This document shows, piece after piece, positions 1 through 11,049 of a stretch of DNA of 64,000 nt. The stretch lies in NCBI GenBank assembly GCA_037447655.1, contig JBBHKE010002856.1, forward strand, positions 718,817 through 782,816, written 5' to 3'. This DNA comes from Zygnema cylindricum. Lineage: Eukaryota; Streptophyta; Zygnematophyceae; Zygnematales; Zygnemataceae. Under the pieces are notes generated by a model. It worked only from the letters and a program-made list of their open reading frames with translations, was not told the origin of the DNA and searched no databases. Numbering within the stretch: position 1 is the stretch's first letter; each line of letters begins with the position of its first letter. Position numbers and translations under genes: made by a program.

Positions 1-1185
1 ACAAATTCCATATCGGCGATAACTTAAAAAAATATAGTATGCTTACAATAGTACTTTATAATATAGTGTATTATATTATTGACTCTATATAGCGTGGTAT
101 GCCACGTGTTAAAATTTGTTCCGTACGCTGTTTAACTTAAATTTTTCACGGATAGCGCGGCACATAAACGTTGACAAATTTAAAATTATAGTTTATAGTT
201 CTAAAATTATAGTAGCGAAACGAAAATAAATAAATTATATTGTAAATTTCTAAAATCAAACTTTTTCGAGAACTTGACGAACATACGAACAAAGCAGACG
301 AACAAATCTATCAGACTGCCGCCATTAACTGCCATTTATAAAAAAAATAACAGTCAAAAGGACATTCTGGAAGGGTGTACCCGAGTAAAACCCCCTTAAA
401 TTATAAATAATGATGGAAATATCGCGATTTTTTACCGAAATCGGGGGGAAGGGGGTCCGCGGCGCGTCCGAGGAATAGCACGTACAGTTGAGTGTACTAG
501 CCGTACATCTATACGGCTGTACAAATATCGCTGATAGTTATCGATATCGGTGTTATCGCAGATAAATACCCGATATTTATCGGGTATGGTATTTATCGGC
601 GATATCACCGATAACGATATGTCGTACCAATATATCGATTATCGGCTACCCGAAAAAGGCCCATATCGGTTATCGGCATATCCTTACCGATACACAACAC
701 TACTATTTTGACATTTCTAACGTACCTATATCGTACTTTCGTACCTGACGTACTTGACGTATGTACAATGTGAAAATCGAGTTTGCACGTGTGCACTCAC
801 TTTTCTATGCACCAAAATTGGAAATTGTTTCGTAAAGCGTATCGGTATCAGTAAATCGATATCCGAAGCGACCAATTGTTTGACCTGCTGACGCATTCTA
901 ATTGACATGGAACTTCATGCCACGCAGCAGAATCTGCAAGCACACATTTATACGGTCGAGCGGAACATGAACCGATTAACGCTGGAGATTCTTCAAGGGG
1001 AGCTGCAGACCCACTAATCTTCACGGTACTAAACGACAAAATATGTTCTTCAAGAGCTAAAAAAATCATCAATTTGTCACATGAAACATTTCGACAATCT
1101 TGTGTGAACATCTTCCCAAGTTGCCGCACTTTACGGAGCGGTCTCCTCTCGCCACGTGGACCGTCCTGGTCCATTTCCAATAGTA
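1..1185. other. AT-rich intergenic DNA, no gene seen
   Basis: No reading frame here looks like a real exon. The stretch 520-705 is unusually rich in CGATA and TATCG words and folds on itself: a hairpin with 10-bp perfect arms and a 2-nt loop lies at 566-587, and further inverted copies of the same words flank it. This looks like an internal or subterminal part of an old DNA transposon, but no paired termini or target-site duplication could be assigned. Confidence 0.5.
566..587. repeat. Perfect hairpin in CGATA-rich repeat
   Basis: Arms ATACCCGATA (566-575) and TATCGGGTAT (578-587) are exact reverse complements separated by TT. Related words (GATATCGGTG, CACCGATAACGATA) flank the hairpin in both orientations. 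Confidence 0.7.
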
Positions 1186-1414
1186 CACCGTGAATCCTAT
1201 TAGTGCTAATGTTTTTTTCGTCTCGTTAAACATATTTTTCTCCGTACACACATGTTGGATTGTGGATCTGACGGTTACGATTGAGAGCTAAGATTCTCAG
1301 ATCTCGATTGGCGGTCTCGATGTGAAAATCGGACAAGTGTGTACGAAGTAAAAATATTTTTTAAGTGGCGAAAAAATTATTAACACTAATTATTAACAAA
1401 AGCGATACACGGTG
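1186..1414. mobile_element. MITE family M1, copy 1 (TA target site)
   Basis: A 229-bp non-coding foldback element flanked by TA on both sides (1184-1185 and 1415-1416). The left end begins CACCGTGAATCCTATTAGTG and the right end finishes GCGATACACGGTG, its imperfect inverse. Inside, a second pair of inverted arms (CTCCGTACACAC and GTGTGTACG) surrounds a core around the words GGATCTGACGGTT and TTGGCGGTCTC. The TA duplication suggests mobilisation by a Tc1/mariner-type transposase supplied elsewhere; that is inference. Other M1 copies lie at 11.7, 12.8, 20.5 and 20.8 kb. Confidence 0.85.
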
Positions 1415-1435
1415 TACCACACAAACTTCTAAACA

Positions 1436-1628
1436 CACCGCGAATCGTTATTAGCGTCAAGGTTTTTTTCGCCACTTAAAACATCTTTTCTCCGTACACA
1501 CTTTTCGGATTGTGGATCTGACGGTTGCGATTGAAAGGTATGATTCTCAGCTTCCGATTGGCGGTCTCAAATCCACAATCCGGCAAGTGTGTACGGAGAA
1601 AATATATTTTAAGTGGCGAAAAAAACCT
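1436..1628. mobile_element. MITE family M1, copy 2, truncated
   Basis: Begins CACCGCGAATCGTTATTAGC only 20 bp after copy 1 and carries the same internal arms (CTCCGTACACAC near 1490, GTGTACGGAG near 1588) and core. After the AGTGGCGAAAAAAACC word the expected terminal inverted repeat is missing and the sequence changes to unrelated DNA, so the right end is lost. The loss lies about 100 bp upstream of the start codon of the PH-like gene, so the truncated MITE may contribute to that gene's upstream region. Confidence 0.7.
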
Positions 1629-1660
1629 TGCAGTGGTTCACTCTACAGTATTGTACTCGG

Positions 1661-1661
1661 A

Positions 1662-1693
<32 letters not shown>
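1661..1693 (+). repeat. (CT)n microsatellite in presumed 5' UTR
   Basis: Uninterrupted CT dinucleotides about 40 bp upstream of the ATG of the PH-like gene. Similar CT or GA tracts lie just upstream of the genes starting at 11028 and 19824. Confidence 0.85.
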
Positions 1694-1695
<2 letters not shown>

Positions 1696-1730
1696 CTCGC
1701 GTGATTACACGCAACGTCATTCTGCAGGAG

Positions 1731-3207
1731 ATGGCGTCATCAGCGCTTATCTCATCGCCTGCACGTGCCAAGTTGCAGGTTGCTGACCTTCCACGTGGCT
1801 CTCTCTCACAGGCTTCTTGCCGAGCGTCACTAAGAGGCCCGGGATTTTCTTCCCGGCGAAATGCTCCTTCTCTGAAAAAAGAAATCTCTTTAAATAGGGT
1901 AGGGAAGGAAACCATGGCTGCTCCTTTTTTTTCTTCGTCTTCTTCTTCGGAACGTCGTGTGGTCGCCATGGCGACTGAGGGTCAGACTGGCGAGGTAATT
2001 TTCTGAATTCATATTTATTAGGAGAATCTATTGTTGCCTCCTGCATGTTGTTTTCAGAAGTCTTAAGTCTTTTTTTTTTGGTAACTTTTACTTTCCATGC
2101 ACGAATAGCGACTTTTTGATTGTCACTGTGGATGCATTTAGGTTTTGGTACCTTTTTTGCAATAAATTAATTAATAAACTAAGGTTATACTCTCTTGTCG
2201 TTTAACAGACAAGAAACCTTTGGCAACATTTTGATTCATGAGTTTTTCTTTTCCAAAATTACTTCACAGATTGTTTTATCCTTTTGTAAATGTTGTTCAT
2301 TATAATGTCTTTTTTTTGTTTTTCGCGTCTCTAAATGTTGTTTTTGTCCTTACCAATGATTTGGAAAGGTAGGTCTTTTGGAGGAGTCTTCAAAACCTAT
2401 GAAATTCGCATAAGTTACAAGTTTTTGAATTTTTAAATGGTATACCTGTGCACAAATTCGATGAGCTAGACTATGATAACTAGTTAAGGATGATCGGAAA
2501 TGCAAGTGTTCTGGATAACTGATTTAGTGTGAACCAGGCTGATTTTTTTTTCACATGAATTACGAATCCAAACTTATTACAATGAACAGTCTGAACTCGT
2601 TTAACTCTTGTTGACATGTTGACATTGTATCTGGATGTAAGCATTCCCTAACAGCAATTAAAATTAACTCGTTTACGTCTTTTTTCTGATATGTATTATA
2701 TTGGAATATACTCTTTTTCCATTTGTGCATTTTTGCGTCCAGTAGAGTGCCTATATTCTCACCTTTATCCAAACATATATTTTTTAAAGTTTGCATACCT
2801 GAAACTGTTGAATTCTCAAAACTATCGATGGAATTTAGTAAAACCGGAAAACCACCAACCACTCTTCCCAATACCTTTTCTATCTTTGCACCATACTTTG
2901 ACAATTTGTGGTCCTTACTTTGACAATTTCTGGCAATCTTCATGGGATCCTTGTGGTTTGTCAGAAGGAGGTTGTGTTTTTCGACGGAGGACCCCATTAC
3001 GGTGATTTATTGGTTAACCTTGTTTTTGGCCTCACTTTTGTATGGCTCCCTCTCACATTGGCTGCTGTTTTGAGAAACCTAAATTTCCGGTATCGGTTCA
3101 CCGATAAACGCTTTACCATCATCTCCGGACTTTCTACCAGCAGTGAAAGACGAGACTATGCTTATTCGGTGAGTGGGAGTGGTCCATTATATTTTTGCTT
3201 TGAGATG

Positions 3208-3279
<72 letters not shown>

Positions 3280-5370
3280 CCTCTCTCTCTTTCTCTTTCT
3301 CTCGTTGTCTCCGTGAATTGCCCTCAACTGGATAGAATGCAATGGAGACCGAATGTGGAATGGAGGCTTATTTATTTTTCCATTTATTTATTTGTTTATC
3401 TATTTATTTATTTATTTATTCATTCCTTTATTTATTCATCCATTTACTTAACTTTTAGATTAAAGACGATGAATCGATTAGATGGAACTGAATGTCGTTA
3501 AGTACAACTTAAGTGAGTTGAACTAAAATTACGGCTTCTTAGGGCTTTGACTAAAATGCGGGTTTAAATGAATAAAACAAAATTGAGCCGAAACAAAATA
3601 ATTTTTACACGGAACTCAGATGAATCACGTGAATGAAATCGATGAAAACTTGGTAAGAATTGTAGCTCATTTGCAGTTGTTTTTTAAAGCTTTTTATCTA
3701 TCAAGAAGAGTTTTCAATGTTGGAGGAAAGACACATTGAGAGAACCTCATTAATCATGTTTTTTCGACAACTATCCTGTTGAACTGAATTTTTTATTGGG
3801 AGAAATATGTTGAGACTTATAGTTCGAGGCAGTTTATCGTTTTTGAAGTTAAAGAATTATTAGCATTCATGCAAAATTATAATCAATTCTACTTTAAGAG
3901 CTTCGTGACTGGCAGAATTCTGTCCCACTCCTTAAACTTGTGTTATTTAACACTGTTTTATGTTTTTCTGACAGAAAAATCCTCCCTCCCTCCCTCCCCT
4001 CACTGTAATGACTTTGCTAGGGGTGAATAGTGGAGTACAATTGATTTTGTGTACCATATCTTGACTTTTAAAAAACTTAATTTTCTTTAATTTTGACTTC
4101 AAATCATTTATGGAAAATCTTTTTCTGTCAGCCCTTAGCAATCATATCAGCTACAGTGCCCACTGTAATATTGTAATCCTCGCAGTTTTAAGGTGCACTG
4201 TTATTTTACTACTCTGCCCATCGTTATTAGAGTTTGTAATACTTGCTCGGTAGCAACTTTTTTTGCCCGAAAATCATGAAATAGTGTTAACAACAGTATC
4301 TAAGGGAATGGATCTTAATATGCCACATCTCCTTGCACTTAGTAATTTATATTCTTATGTTGCATTAACACAAATAAATCCTTCGCATAATAAGGACGGG
4401 CAGTGTATAGACACTCCCAAAAATTCAGTTTTATACCTTTTTATTTTAGAGCTGATACAATCTCCTTTTTTTTCAGTTTTATTTTTTGTTCTGTCAGATG
4501 TATTTCTCTAACCAGGATATCCAACATAGAAACTTATTTTTGTTTATCACTGAGCAACGCTTGTATACTCTCATTAGACATTATGGGTTTTCAAAGGCCA
4601 TTTGTTTGAATTATGGACATAAAACACATTTTGACGTGTTAATATGGTTACCAGAAACTCTCAGATAGTTTTAATTTCCTAACCAGATGAATCTCTCCTC
4701 TTTCTCTCTCTCCCTCTCTCTCTCGCTATCACTCTCTCCCCCCCTCTCTCTCTCTTTCCCCCTCCCTCTCTCTCTCTCTCTCTCNNNNNNNNNNNNNNNN
4801 NNNNNNNNNNNNNNNNNNNNNNNNNNNNNNNNNNNNNNNNNNNNNNNNNNNNNNNNNNNNNNNNNNNNNNNNNNNNNNNNNNNNNNNNNNNNNNNNNNNN
4901 NNNNNNNNNNNNNNNNNNNNNNNNNNNNNNNNNNNNNNNNNNNNNNNNNNNNNNNNNNNNNNNNNNNNNNNNNNNNNNNNNNNNNNNNNNNNNNNNNNNN
5001 NNNNNNNNNNNNNNNNNNNNNNNNNNNNNNNNNNNNNNNNNNNNNNNNNNNNNNNNNNNNNNNNNNNNNNNNNNNNNNNNNNNNNNNNNNNNNNNNNNNN
5101 NNNNNNNNCCCGAGAATCCTGACTTGAAAAAAATGCAATTATTTCTCTCTGTCACAGGCAATTACAGATGTGAAATATATTCCCCGATTCATCGGAGAAT
5201 GGGGGGATCTCGCTATTACTTTATCGGACAAAACAATCGTTGAATTAAAAAGCGTTCCTAAGTTTCGAGAAATCGCAAATTACTGTCTCGAAAAATCCGG
5301 TCAGTCAACAACGACTCCTGAAGTAGTAACAGCAACCACCGGAAGTTCGAAACCTCGAGGGTTTTCATAG
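1731..5370 (+). CDS. Plastid-targeted PH-like (bPH2/YdbS-type) membrane protein, 3 exons
   Basis: Three exons join in frame with all introns in phase 0: 1731-1994, 2965-3168 and 5158-5370 (TAG). Donors are GAG|GTAATT and TCG|GTGAGT; acceptors are TCAG|AAG and ACAG|GCA. The product is 226 residues. Residues 1-80 are rich in Ser, Arg and Ala with few acids, like a chloroplast transit peptide. Residues about 91-102 (VVFFDGGPHYGD) precede one hydrophobic segment (about 103-124). Then come YRFTDKRFTI and, in exon 3, FIGEWGDLAITLSDK and VELKSVPKFREI, a pattern I associate with bacterial PH (bPH2, DUF304) domains in plastid and cyanobacterial proteins. It is probably an envelope or thylakoid protein with one membrane span; the function is unknown. 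A MITE and an assembly gap sit in intron 2. The start is the first ATG after the CT tract and opens the transit-like sequence. Confidence 0.72.
3209..3300 (+). repeat. (CT)n microsatellite in intron 2
   Basis: About 90 bp of CT repeats begin 40 bp after the exon 2 donor of the PH-like gene. An (ATTT)n-like tract follows at about 3362-3455. Confidence 0.85.
4212..4405. mobile_element. MITE family M4 in intron 2 of the PH-like gene
   Basis: A 194-bp element with TA on each side (4210-4211, 4406-4407). The left end reads CTCTGCCCATCGTTATTAGA and the right end GGACGGGCAGTG, the inverse of CACTGCCC. The interior (GCCCGAAAATC, ATAGTGTTAACA, GCCACATCTCCTTGCACT) recurs in the M4 copy at 62039-62221. 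It is non-coding. Confidence 0.75.
4700..5108. other. CT-rich tract running into a 324-bp assembly gap
   Basis: Imperfect CT repeats (4700-4784) run into 324 unknown bases (4785-5108). The gap is inside intron 2 of the PH-like gene, 49 bp before exon 3. Since exons 2 and 3 join in phase 0 with a coherent domain, no coding exon need be missing, but one cannot be excluded. Confidence 0.95.
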
Positions 5371-6509
5371 AAAAGGTAAAAGATTTTTTTAGGGTTCTGA
5401 AAATTCTAGGGTTTTCTTAGGGTTATTTTAAGGGTTTTTTTAGGGGCAAAGAGCCCATGGAGAGAAGGTAGGTGGTTTTTTTTTTGTTTATCTATGTTTA
5501 CATGCAGAAACATCCTTTTTTCCTTTTTTTTTCAGTAGGTAGATTGAATGGAATAGGTCAGGAAAGTTTCGGTTTTGATTACAAGTCTTGTATTTATTTT
5601 AGATGAAGCCATGTTACTGAAATATGTTTTTTTTTTTTTCAAGTTTTTTTTTTTAAACAAATGTGTCTTTCTCTAATGATTCTTGAAGTGATGACTGGTC
5701 TTCGGATATGGTAACAAATGTACATTTGTTGAGGGAGAGAGGGAGAAGAAAGGAGGGAGAGAATGTTGAAGCAATAAACGGTCTCTCCTCGTAACCTATA
5801 ATATTCCCATATCGTGCAGTAGGTATATTGATTTTTTTATATAAAAAAAAAGAATATTAAATGCCTTTTGTGTCCACAACACATGGGGGTATCGTGAGTA
5901 CATATAAAGTTGTGAGACATTTAATTTCGTATGAATTAATGAAAATGGGCGCCAAATTTTATGGGTTAGTAGACAGTGAACCTTATATAGTTGACCTTTG
6001 TTAATAAATTGTTATGTATTATATAGTACAACAAACACGATTTATTTCTCGGGATTTTTTAGGTTAAAATTGGCTCTAAAATGTATGAAGGTATAAAACG
6101 CTTTACAGATCAGTGGAAGAACGCTGATTGGTTACCTGAAGTTAATGTCAAATTGTAATATATGAATGAAAAAAATAAAATTAAACATCCTGACTTTATG
6201 GATGATATGAATGGCGTACGAAGGTTGAAGGTTTGCAAAATTAGAGGAAAGTTTATATAAAGTATTACATGTTCTAGTAATAATAAAATCTTGCCTATAT
6301 TGACAAATAAGTACGATTCACATGAGGGTTTTTCAATGCAAGATATGAGTCAAATGTCAAAATGGCTCTAACAACTCTTGTTCTCCAACCCTAATTCAGT
6401 CTAGTTTACTAACTGTTTGCCGGTAAAAGGTGTAGTTTATAAGTCCATTCCCCCTTCTTTTATAGACTATTGTTAGTATTATATTAAGCTGCTCATCGTT
6501 ATTAGAGCT

Positions 6510-6572
6510 AAACATTTTCGGGCATTCAAAAACATTTTTTGGGCAATCAAAAACGTTTTTCGGGCAATCAAA
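6510..6572. repeat. Short tandem repeat with inverted partner
   Basis: Three consecutive units of about 24 bp around TTTCGGGCAATCAAAAAC. An inverted copy, TTTGATTGCCCGAAAAAT, lies at about 6748-6765, so 6510-6765 could fold into a stem. It may be a degraded MITE, since GCTCATCGTTATTAGAGC, an M4-like terminus, abuts it at about 6490. Confidence 0.5.
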
Positions 6573-7737
6573 AAGCAAAAAATAGCAAAAGTCATATAGC
6601 TCTGTTTTGGGCCATTGATACAGTCACTGACTTCCTCTTCAATTGTAGCATCACGATTGAAAATTGAAAAAATGTTTGATGGGAAAAATAACTATTGACT
6701 GCCCAGAAAAGATTTAACGCTGAAAATGATGGGCGGAGAATTTTTTTTTGATTGCCCGAAAAATGATAACTCTCTGAGAACGAGTGGTGGTGTAGTTATA
6801 ATATCATGTGGACAAGGAGTTGAAGAAGAGCAAGCTCAAAATAGATCTAAGTATGAAATAATAATAAATTGCAGTATCGAATATCCTTTTTTTTGTGTTT
6901 TTCTCTTTTTTTTTAAGTATCAAATATTTGAGTAGCTGGCAACATGAGAAGGCTAAGAAAACAAAAAAAAATCAAGAAAGCAAAAAAAAAGTAGACTTTG
7001 TTGTATAATTCATTTCGTTAATGGCTTATATATTGTGCATCATTGGACATTTATTTCTTTTTTTTGTTAGCCTTTTGTAGTTTTGCTTATGTTCTGTTGA
7101 TGTTATTTTCATTATGTACTACAGTATAAACATGTGATTTTTCCAAAAGGTGGATAAAGGGCAAACTGACCAGGTGAATGTCGAGAGAGAGTCTAGGAGA
7201 AATCAACACTTTATTTTTGAGAAAAAAAAACGAAAAACGAAGCGAGAATCACGTTGGTCACGACCTTCAATGAAATGGTGATAAAAGCGTGACAACCAGT
7301 CGCCCTCAGCAACATCTCATTGTGTTTTTTAGGGTTTTTTAAGGATTTTTGTCCTCTTTCTGCCACCTGACATTCTTTCTCAAGGTATCAATTGGAGCCC
7401 AGTACTTTTTTTTACAAATAAATGAGTAAAAATTTTATTAAGAAAGCACGACGGTAAACCATCTCTGTACATGGGAGCAAAAGCTTCAGAATATATTTAT
7501 TCGAGGGAGCTCGTTTTTCCAAGCTTTCATAAAGAATATGGACCACTATTTTCCATAAACAAACAAAAGTTGGACAATAACATCCATAAAGTCTCTGTCC
7601 CTTCTCTCGCTTTTCTGTACATTTATCGGCATAGCCACAGTATTTTCTCATCCATACAAAAAGACTAACTCTAATCACATTTTCCATTTTTTTTTCAAAA
7701 CGGAGCGGGTACATTTAATCACAAGAAAAACCAACTA

Positions 7738-7942
7738 CATTGTCGATTGCCTTTCAGCGTTAAGGATTTATTAACTGATAATGCAAAATTAGAATATATA
7801 ATACTAATTTAGTGCAAGGAGGCACGACAGATTGTAGTCCATTTATTCTCTTAAAGAGTGGTGTTAACACTATTTTATGATGTTCGGCCAGAAAAAGTCG
7901 TGACCAAATTAGTGTTATTAACGCTAATAATGATGGGCAGTG
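7738..7942. mobile_element. MITE family M4, intergenic copy
   Basis: A 205-bp element flanked by TA (7736-7737, 7943-7944). The right end GATGGGCAGTG matches the other M4 copies, as do the internal words AAGGATTTATTA, ATAATACTAATTTAG and AACACTATTTTATGAT. The same interior occurs at 48810-49008 and 55166-56195. Confidence 0.75.
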
Positions 7943-8724
7943 TAGACATTAGTATACCATCACAATCATGTTGTCTTTTTAACAATCAGATTGCCTTCTA
8001 TATTGCAGTCCACATAACTTCACATGTGATATTTTAGGATCAAATGCAGGTTAGTCAACTCGTGCTAAATGTAATTTATTAATTTAACCTTTTCTGAAAC
8101 TTGATTAAAAACAGAATGGTCCACACTATTTATGGTGAAAAAAAAGAAACAATCACAAATCGGTATATCCAAACTTGAAACGGGGTAAGTTTTTGTTTAT
8201 TACAAAGCTAAAAGAGCAACTTAACGTGAAAATCACTACATTTTAGTCAAAATTTATGCTGTCAGACATCAAGTAGGAGTTGAAAATTGACTCGAAATTT
8301 GACACATCGTCACAGCTTCATTGGTCGGAATATTTGACCTTCGTAACTAAAGAAGAAAACGAAATACGGATTTTTTTTGCCCGTATCACTGATTTTTCTA
8401 ACGATACTATCTATGAGACGAAGTCAAAGATATGTTCACTGAATTTATGACTAATAAAGAAATTTAGACACTGATAGAAAAACTGAAATATTAATAGAAA
8501 AACTTAAACGCTAATAGAGAAATTCCTCCCACACGTTTCCCACAATTAATCTACATCTTTGAACTTCCATTTTAAACAAAAATAAAACATGCTTGAAAAC
8601 TTTCCACCAGCATGGGATACGGACAATCTCGACCACTTTCGTCTTAGTTAGACATAAATTCAATCAAAATTTAATATTTGAATCTTAGACATTGTTTCTA
8701 AAAACTACAACCCACTACTTATTC

Positions 8725-11028
8725 TCATTGCACACTTTTCTTCCTCTTCTTTTGTTTTTTATCTCCTCCCTCCTCTACCAAACCACTATCATCTTTCTTC
8801 CTCTTTTTTTGTTGTTTCTTTCCATCTTCTTTTACCCCATTAACCTCCACCTTAATCCCTTCATTTCTCAAATTATCCTCTCCTCCTTTCAGCTCCAACA
8901 CCTTTATAACATCTGTCTTCTTCTCTCCTTTCCTTAACCCTGAATTATCTATCTCTTTCTGTACCCCATTATTAATCAAACTTATCTCTCCTCCACTTTT
9001 CTCCTTCAATTCCTTTTCCTCATTGTCTTTCTTTTCATCTTTCCCTTTCTGCTCCTCTTTCCCTTTCTTCTCCTCTTTCACCTTCTTCTCCTCTTTCCCT
9101 TTCTTCTCCTCTTTCACCTTCTTCTCCTCTTTCCCTTTCTTCTCCTCTTTCACCTTCTTCTCCTCTTTCTCTTTCTTCTCCTCTTTCTCCATCTTTTTCT
9201 CTTTACCTTCATGTTTCTCCTTCCCCTTTTTCAAATCTTTCTCTTTCTTCTCCTGGATTCCTTCATGTTTCTCCTTCCCCTTTTTCAAATCTTTCTCTTT
9301 CTTCTCCTGGATTCCTTCCTGTCCCTCCTTCCCTATTCGTTTCTCTTCCGCTCCCTTTTCCTCTTCCTTTTTCTTCTCGCCTTTCCCTTTCTGCTCCTCT
9401 TTCTTTTCGTTTCCTCCTTTCCCCTTCTTTTCCTCCTCCCCCTGTATCTTTTTCTCTCTCTTTTTCTTCTCCTCTTTCCCTACCTTTTCCCCATTCTCTT
9501 TCCTCTCCTCCTTCCCTACCAACTTCTCCTTCCCTATAAGCCCCTCTTTCCCTTTTTGCTCTATTTCCTCTTCCTTTTTCACTTTCCTCTCATTTTTCCC
9601 TTTCCCTTTCTGTTCGACTTTCTCTTCCTTTTCTTCTTCCTCTTTCTTCTCGCCTTTCCCTTTCTGCTCCTCTTTCTTTTCCTTTCCTCCTTTCCCCTTC
9701 TTTTCCTCCTCCCCCTGTATCTTTTTCTCTCTCTTTTTCTTCTCCTCTTTCCCTACCTTTTCCCCATTCTCTTTCCTCTCCTCCTTCCCTACCAACTTCT
9801 CCTTCCCTATAAGCCCCTCTTTCCCTTTTTGCTCCATTTCCTCTTCCTTTTTCACTTTCCTCTCATTTTTCCCTTTCCCTTTCTGTTCGACTTTCTCTTC
9901 CTTTTCCTCTTCCTCTTTCTTCTCGCCTTTCCCTTTCTGCTCCTCTTTCTTTTCCTTTCCTCCTTTCCCTTTCTTTTCCTCCTCCTCCTTCTGTCGCTTT
10001 TTCTCTCTCTCTTTCTTCTCCTCTTTCCCTACCTTTTCCCCATTCTCTTTCCTCTCCTCCTTCCCTTTCAGCCCCTCTTTCCCTTTTTGCTCCACTTTCT
10101 CTTCCTTTTTCACTTTCCTCTCATTTTCTCCTTTCCCTTTCTCTTCGACTTTCCCCTTCTTTACCTCTTCCTCGTTATTCTCCTCCTTCCCTTTCTGTCC
10201 TCCTTTCCCTTTCTTTCCCTCCTCTTTCTTTTCCCCTTTGCCCATATTGTCCTCTTTCTCTTTCTTCTCCTCCTTTCCTTTCTGCCCCTCTTTTGTTTCC
10301 TTTTCCACTATCCCCTTCTTTTCCTCTTTCCCCTCCTCTACCCCTTTGCCTTTCTGTTCCTCTTTCCCCTTCTTTTCCACTTTCTCTTTCTTCTTCTCTT
10401 TTCCTTTCGTCTCCTCTCCCTCTTTCTCCTTCTTCTCCCTTTTCCCCTTCTCACCCTCATTCCTGTTTTCTCCACTTTCCAAAATTTTCCTTTTCTTGTT
10501 ACTCTTCCCTTCCCTTCTTAAACCTCCATCACCACCTAAATTGACAAGAGCCGATTCCTTACCGTCCTCTCCTCCTAACCCTTGTCCCTCCCTCTCTCCC
10601 TCCCTCTCCCCTTCTCCCTCTCCCTCTCCCTCTCTCTCCCCCTCTCCCTCTCCCTCTCTCTCTCCCTCTCCCTCTCTCTCTCCCTCTCCCTCTGCTTTCC
10701 TTTTCCTACTCTTTGTTCCCTCTGTGCCCTTCCCCTTCATAGAGTCTTCCCTTGACCCCTTGTCTTCATTTTCAGTCTTCAAATATTCCAAAAAAAACCC
10801 TTCTTCTAACTTTTTCCCCTCTTCTACCTTTTTCTGTTCTGAAGCTCCAACAGAATTTGTCGTTTCCTCCAAAACCCTACAAATGGACGACAGCTGGTCG
10901 TGTATGGGAAGCAGATGGTTGTCTAGGGAATGCTCCTGAGAGGAAAGGAACCTTCCGAGAAACTTCGCAGCCAGAGGAGAAGAAGTTGGAGAAGAGTTCA
11001 CAAGGTGCACACGGACAAGAGAACCCAT
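8725..11028 (-). CDS. Lys/Glu-repeat nucleolar-like protein, 767 residues
   Basis: One uninterrupted frame from ATG at 11028 to TGA at 8725. The first 80 or so residues are of normal composition (LAAKFLGRFLSSQEHSLDNH, then DQLSSICRVLEETT) and probably hold the folded part. The rest is almost all K, E and G, ending in KKQQKKRKK and KKQKKRKK motifs typical of nucleolar proteins. It contains tandem repeats: a 91-residue unit recurs after 273 bp and again, shortened to 86 residues, after 258 bp (about 9385-10160), plus 18- and 12-residue repeats nearer the C-terminus (9067-9310). Repeat lengths divisible by three and the absence of stops over 2.3 kb favour real coding. The function is unknown; a role in ribosome biogenesis is inference from composition and the telo-box-like DNA upstream. 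Confidence 0.65.
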   Translation of the reverse strand: MGSLVRVHLVNSSPTSSPLAAKFLGRFLSSQEHSLDNHLLPIHDQLSSICRVLEETTNSVGASEQKKVEEGKKLEEGFFLEYLKTENEDKGSREDSMKGKGTEGTKSRKRKAEGEGEREGEGEREGEGEGEREGEGEGEGEREGEREGQGLGGEDGKESALVNLGGDGGLRREGKSNKKRKILESGENRNEGEKGKREKKEKEGEETKGKEKKKEKVEKKGKEEQKGKGVEEGKEEKKGIVEKETKEGQKGKEEKKEKEDNMGKGEKKEEGKKGKGGQKGKEENNEEEVKKGKVEEKGKGENERKVKKEEKVEQKGKEGLKGKEERKENGEKVGKEEKKEREKKRQKEEEEKKGKGGKEKKEEQKGKGEKKEEEEKEEKVEQKGKGKNERKVKKEEEMEQKGKEGLIGKEKLVGKEERKENGEKVGKEEKKKREKKIQGEEEKKGKGGKEKKEEQKGKGEKKEEEEKEEKVEQKGKGKNERKVKKEEEIEQKGKEGLIGKEKLVGKEERKENGEKVGKEEKKKREKKIQGEEEKKGKGGNEKKEEQKGKGEKKKEEEKGAEEKRIGKEGQEGIQEKKEKDLKKGKEKHEGIQEKKEKDLKKGKEKHEGKEKKMEKEEKKEKEEKKVKEEKKGKEEKKVKEEKKGKEEKKVKEEKKGKEEQKGKDEKKDNEEKELKEKSGGEISLINNGVQKEIDNSGLRKGEKKTDVIKVLELKGGEDNLRNEGIKVEVNGVKEDGKKQQKKRKKDDSGLVEEGGDKKQKKRKKSVQ

Positions 11029-11049
11029 GGGGGACTAGTTTTCTCTCCC

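Larger units (their letters stand above)
5371..8724. other. Intergenic DNA between convergent genes
   Basis: It holds the 3' flank of the PH-like gene (AGGGTTT-rich, 5375-5450), many T runs, a short tandem array at about 6510-6570 whose units contain TCGGGCAATCAAAAA, an inverted partner of that unit at about 6748-6765, and one M4 MITE. Two short open stretches, 5882-6004 and 6063-6157, are weak candidates for transposase or exon relics. I see no supported gene. Confidence 0.5.

Noticed and set aside
605-1251. Several short minus-strand frames near the window start
   Set aside because: Overlap each other and a MITE, no domain and no splice context.
4671-5161. Frames spanning the assembly gap
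   Set aside because: Mostly unknown bases and CT repeat.
9023-10939. Long + strand frames of Phe/Ser/Pro and Leu/Phe opposite the Lys/Glu gene
   Set aside because: They are antisense images of a K/E-rich coding region; low complexity and no normal protein segment.
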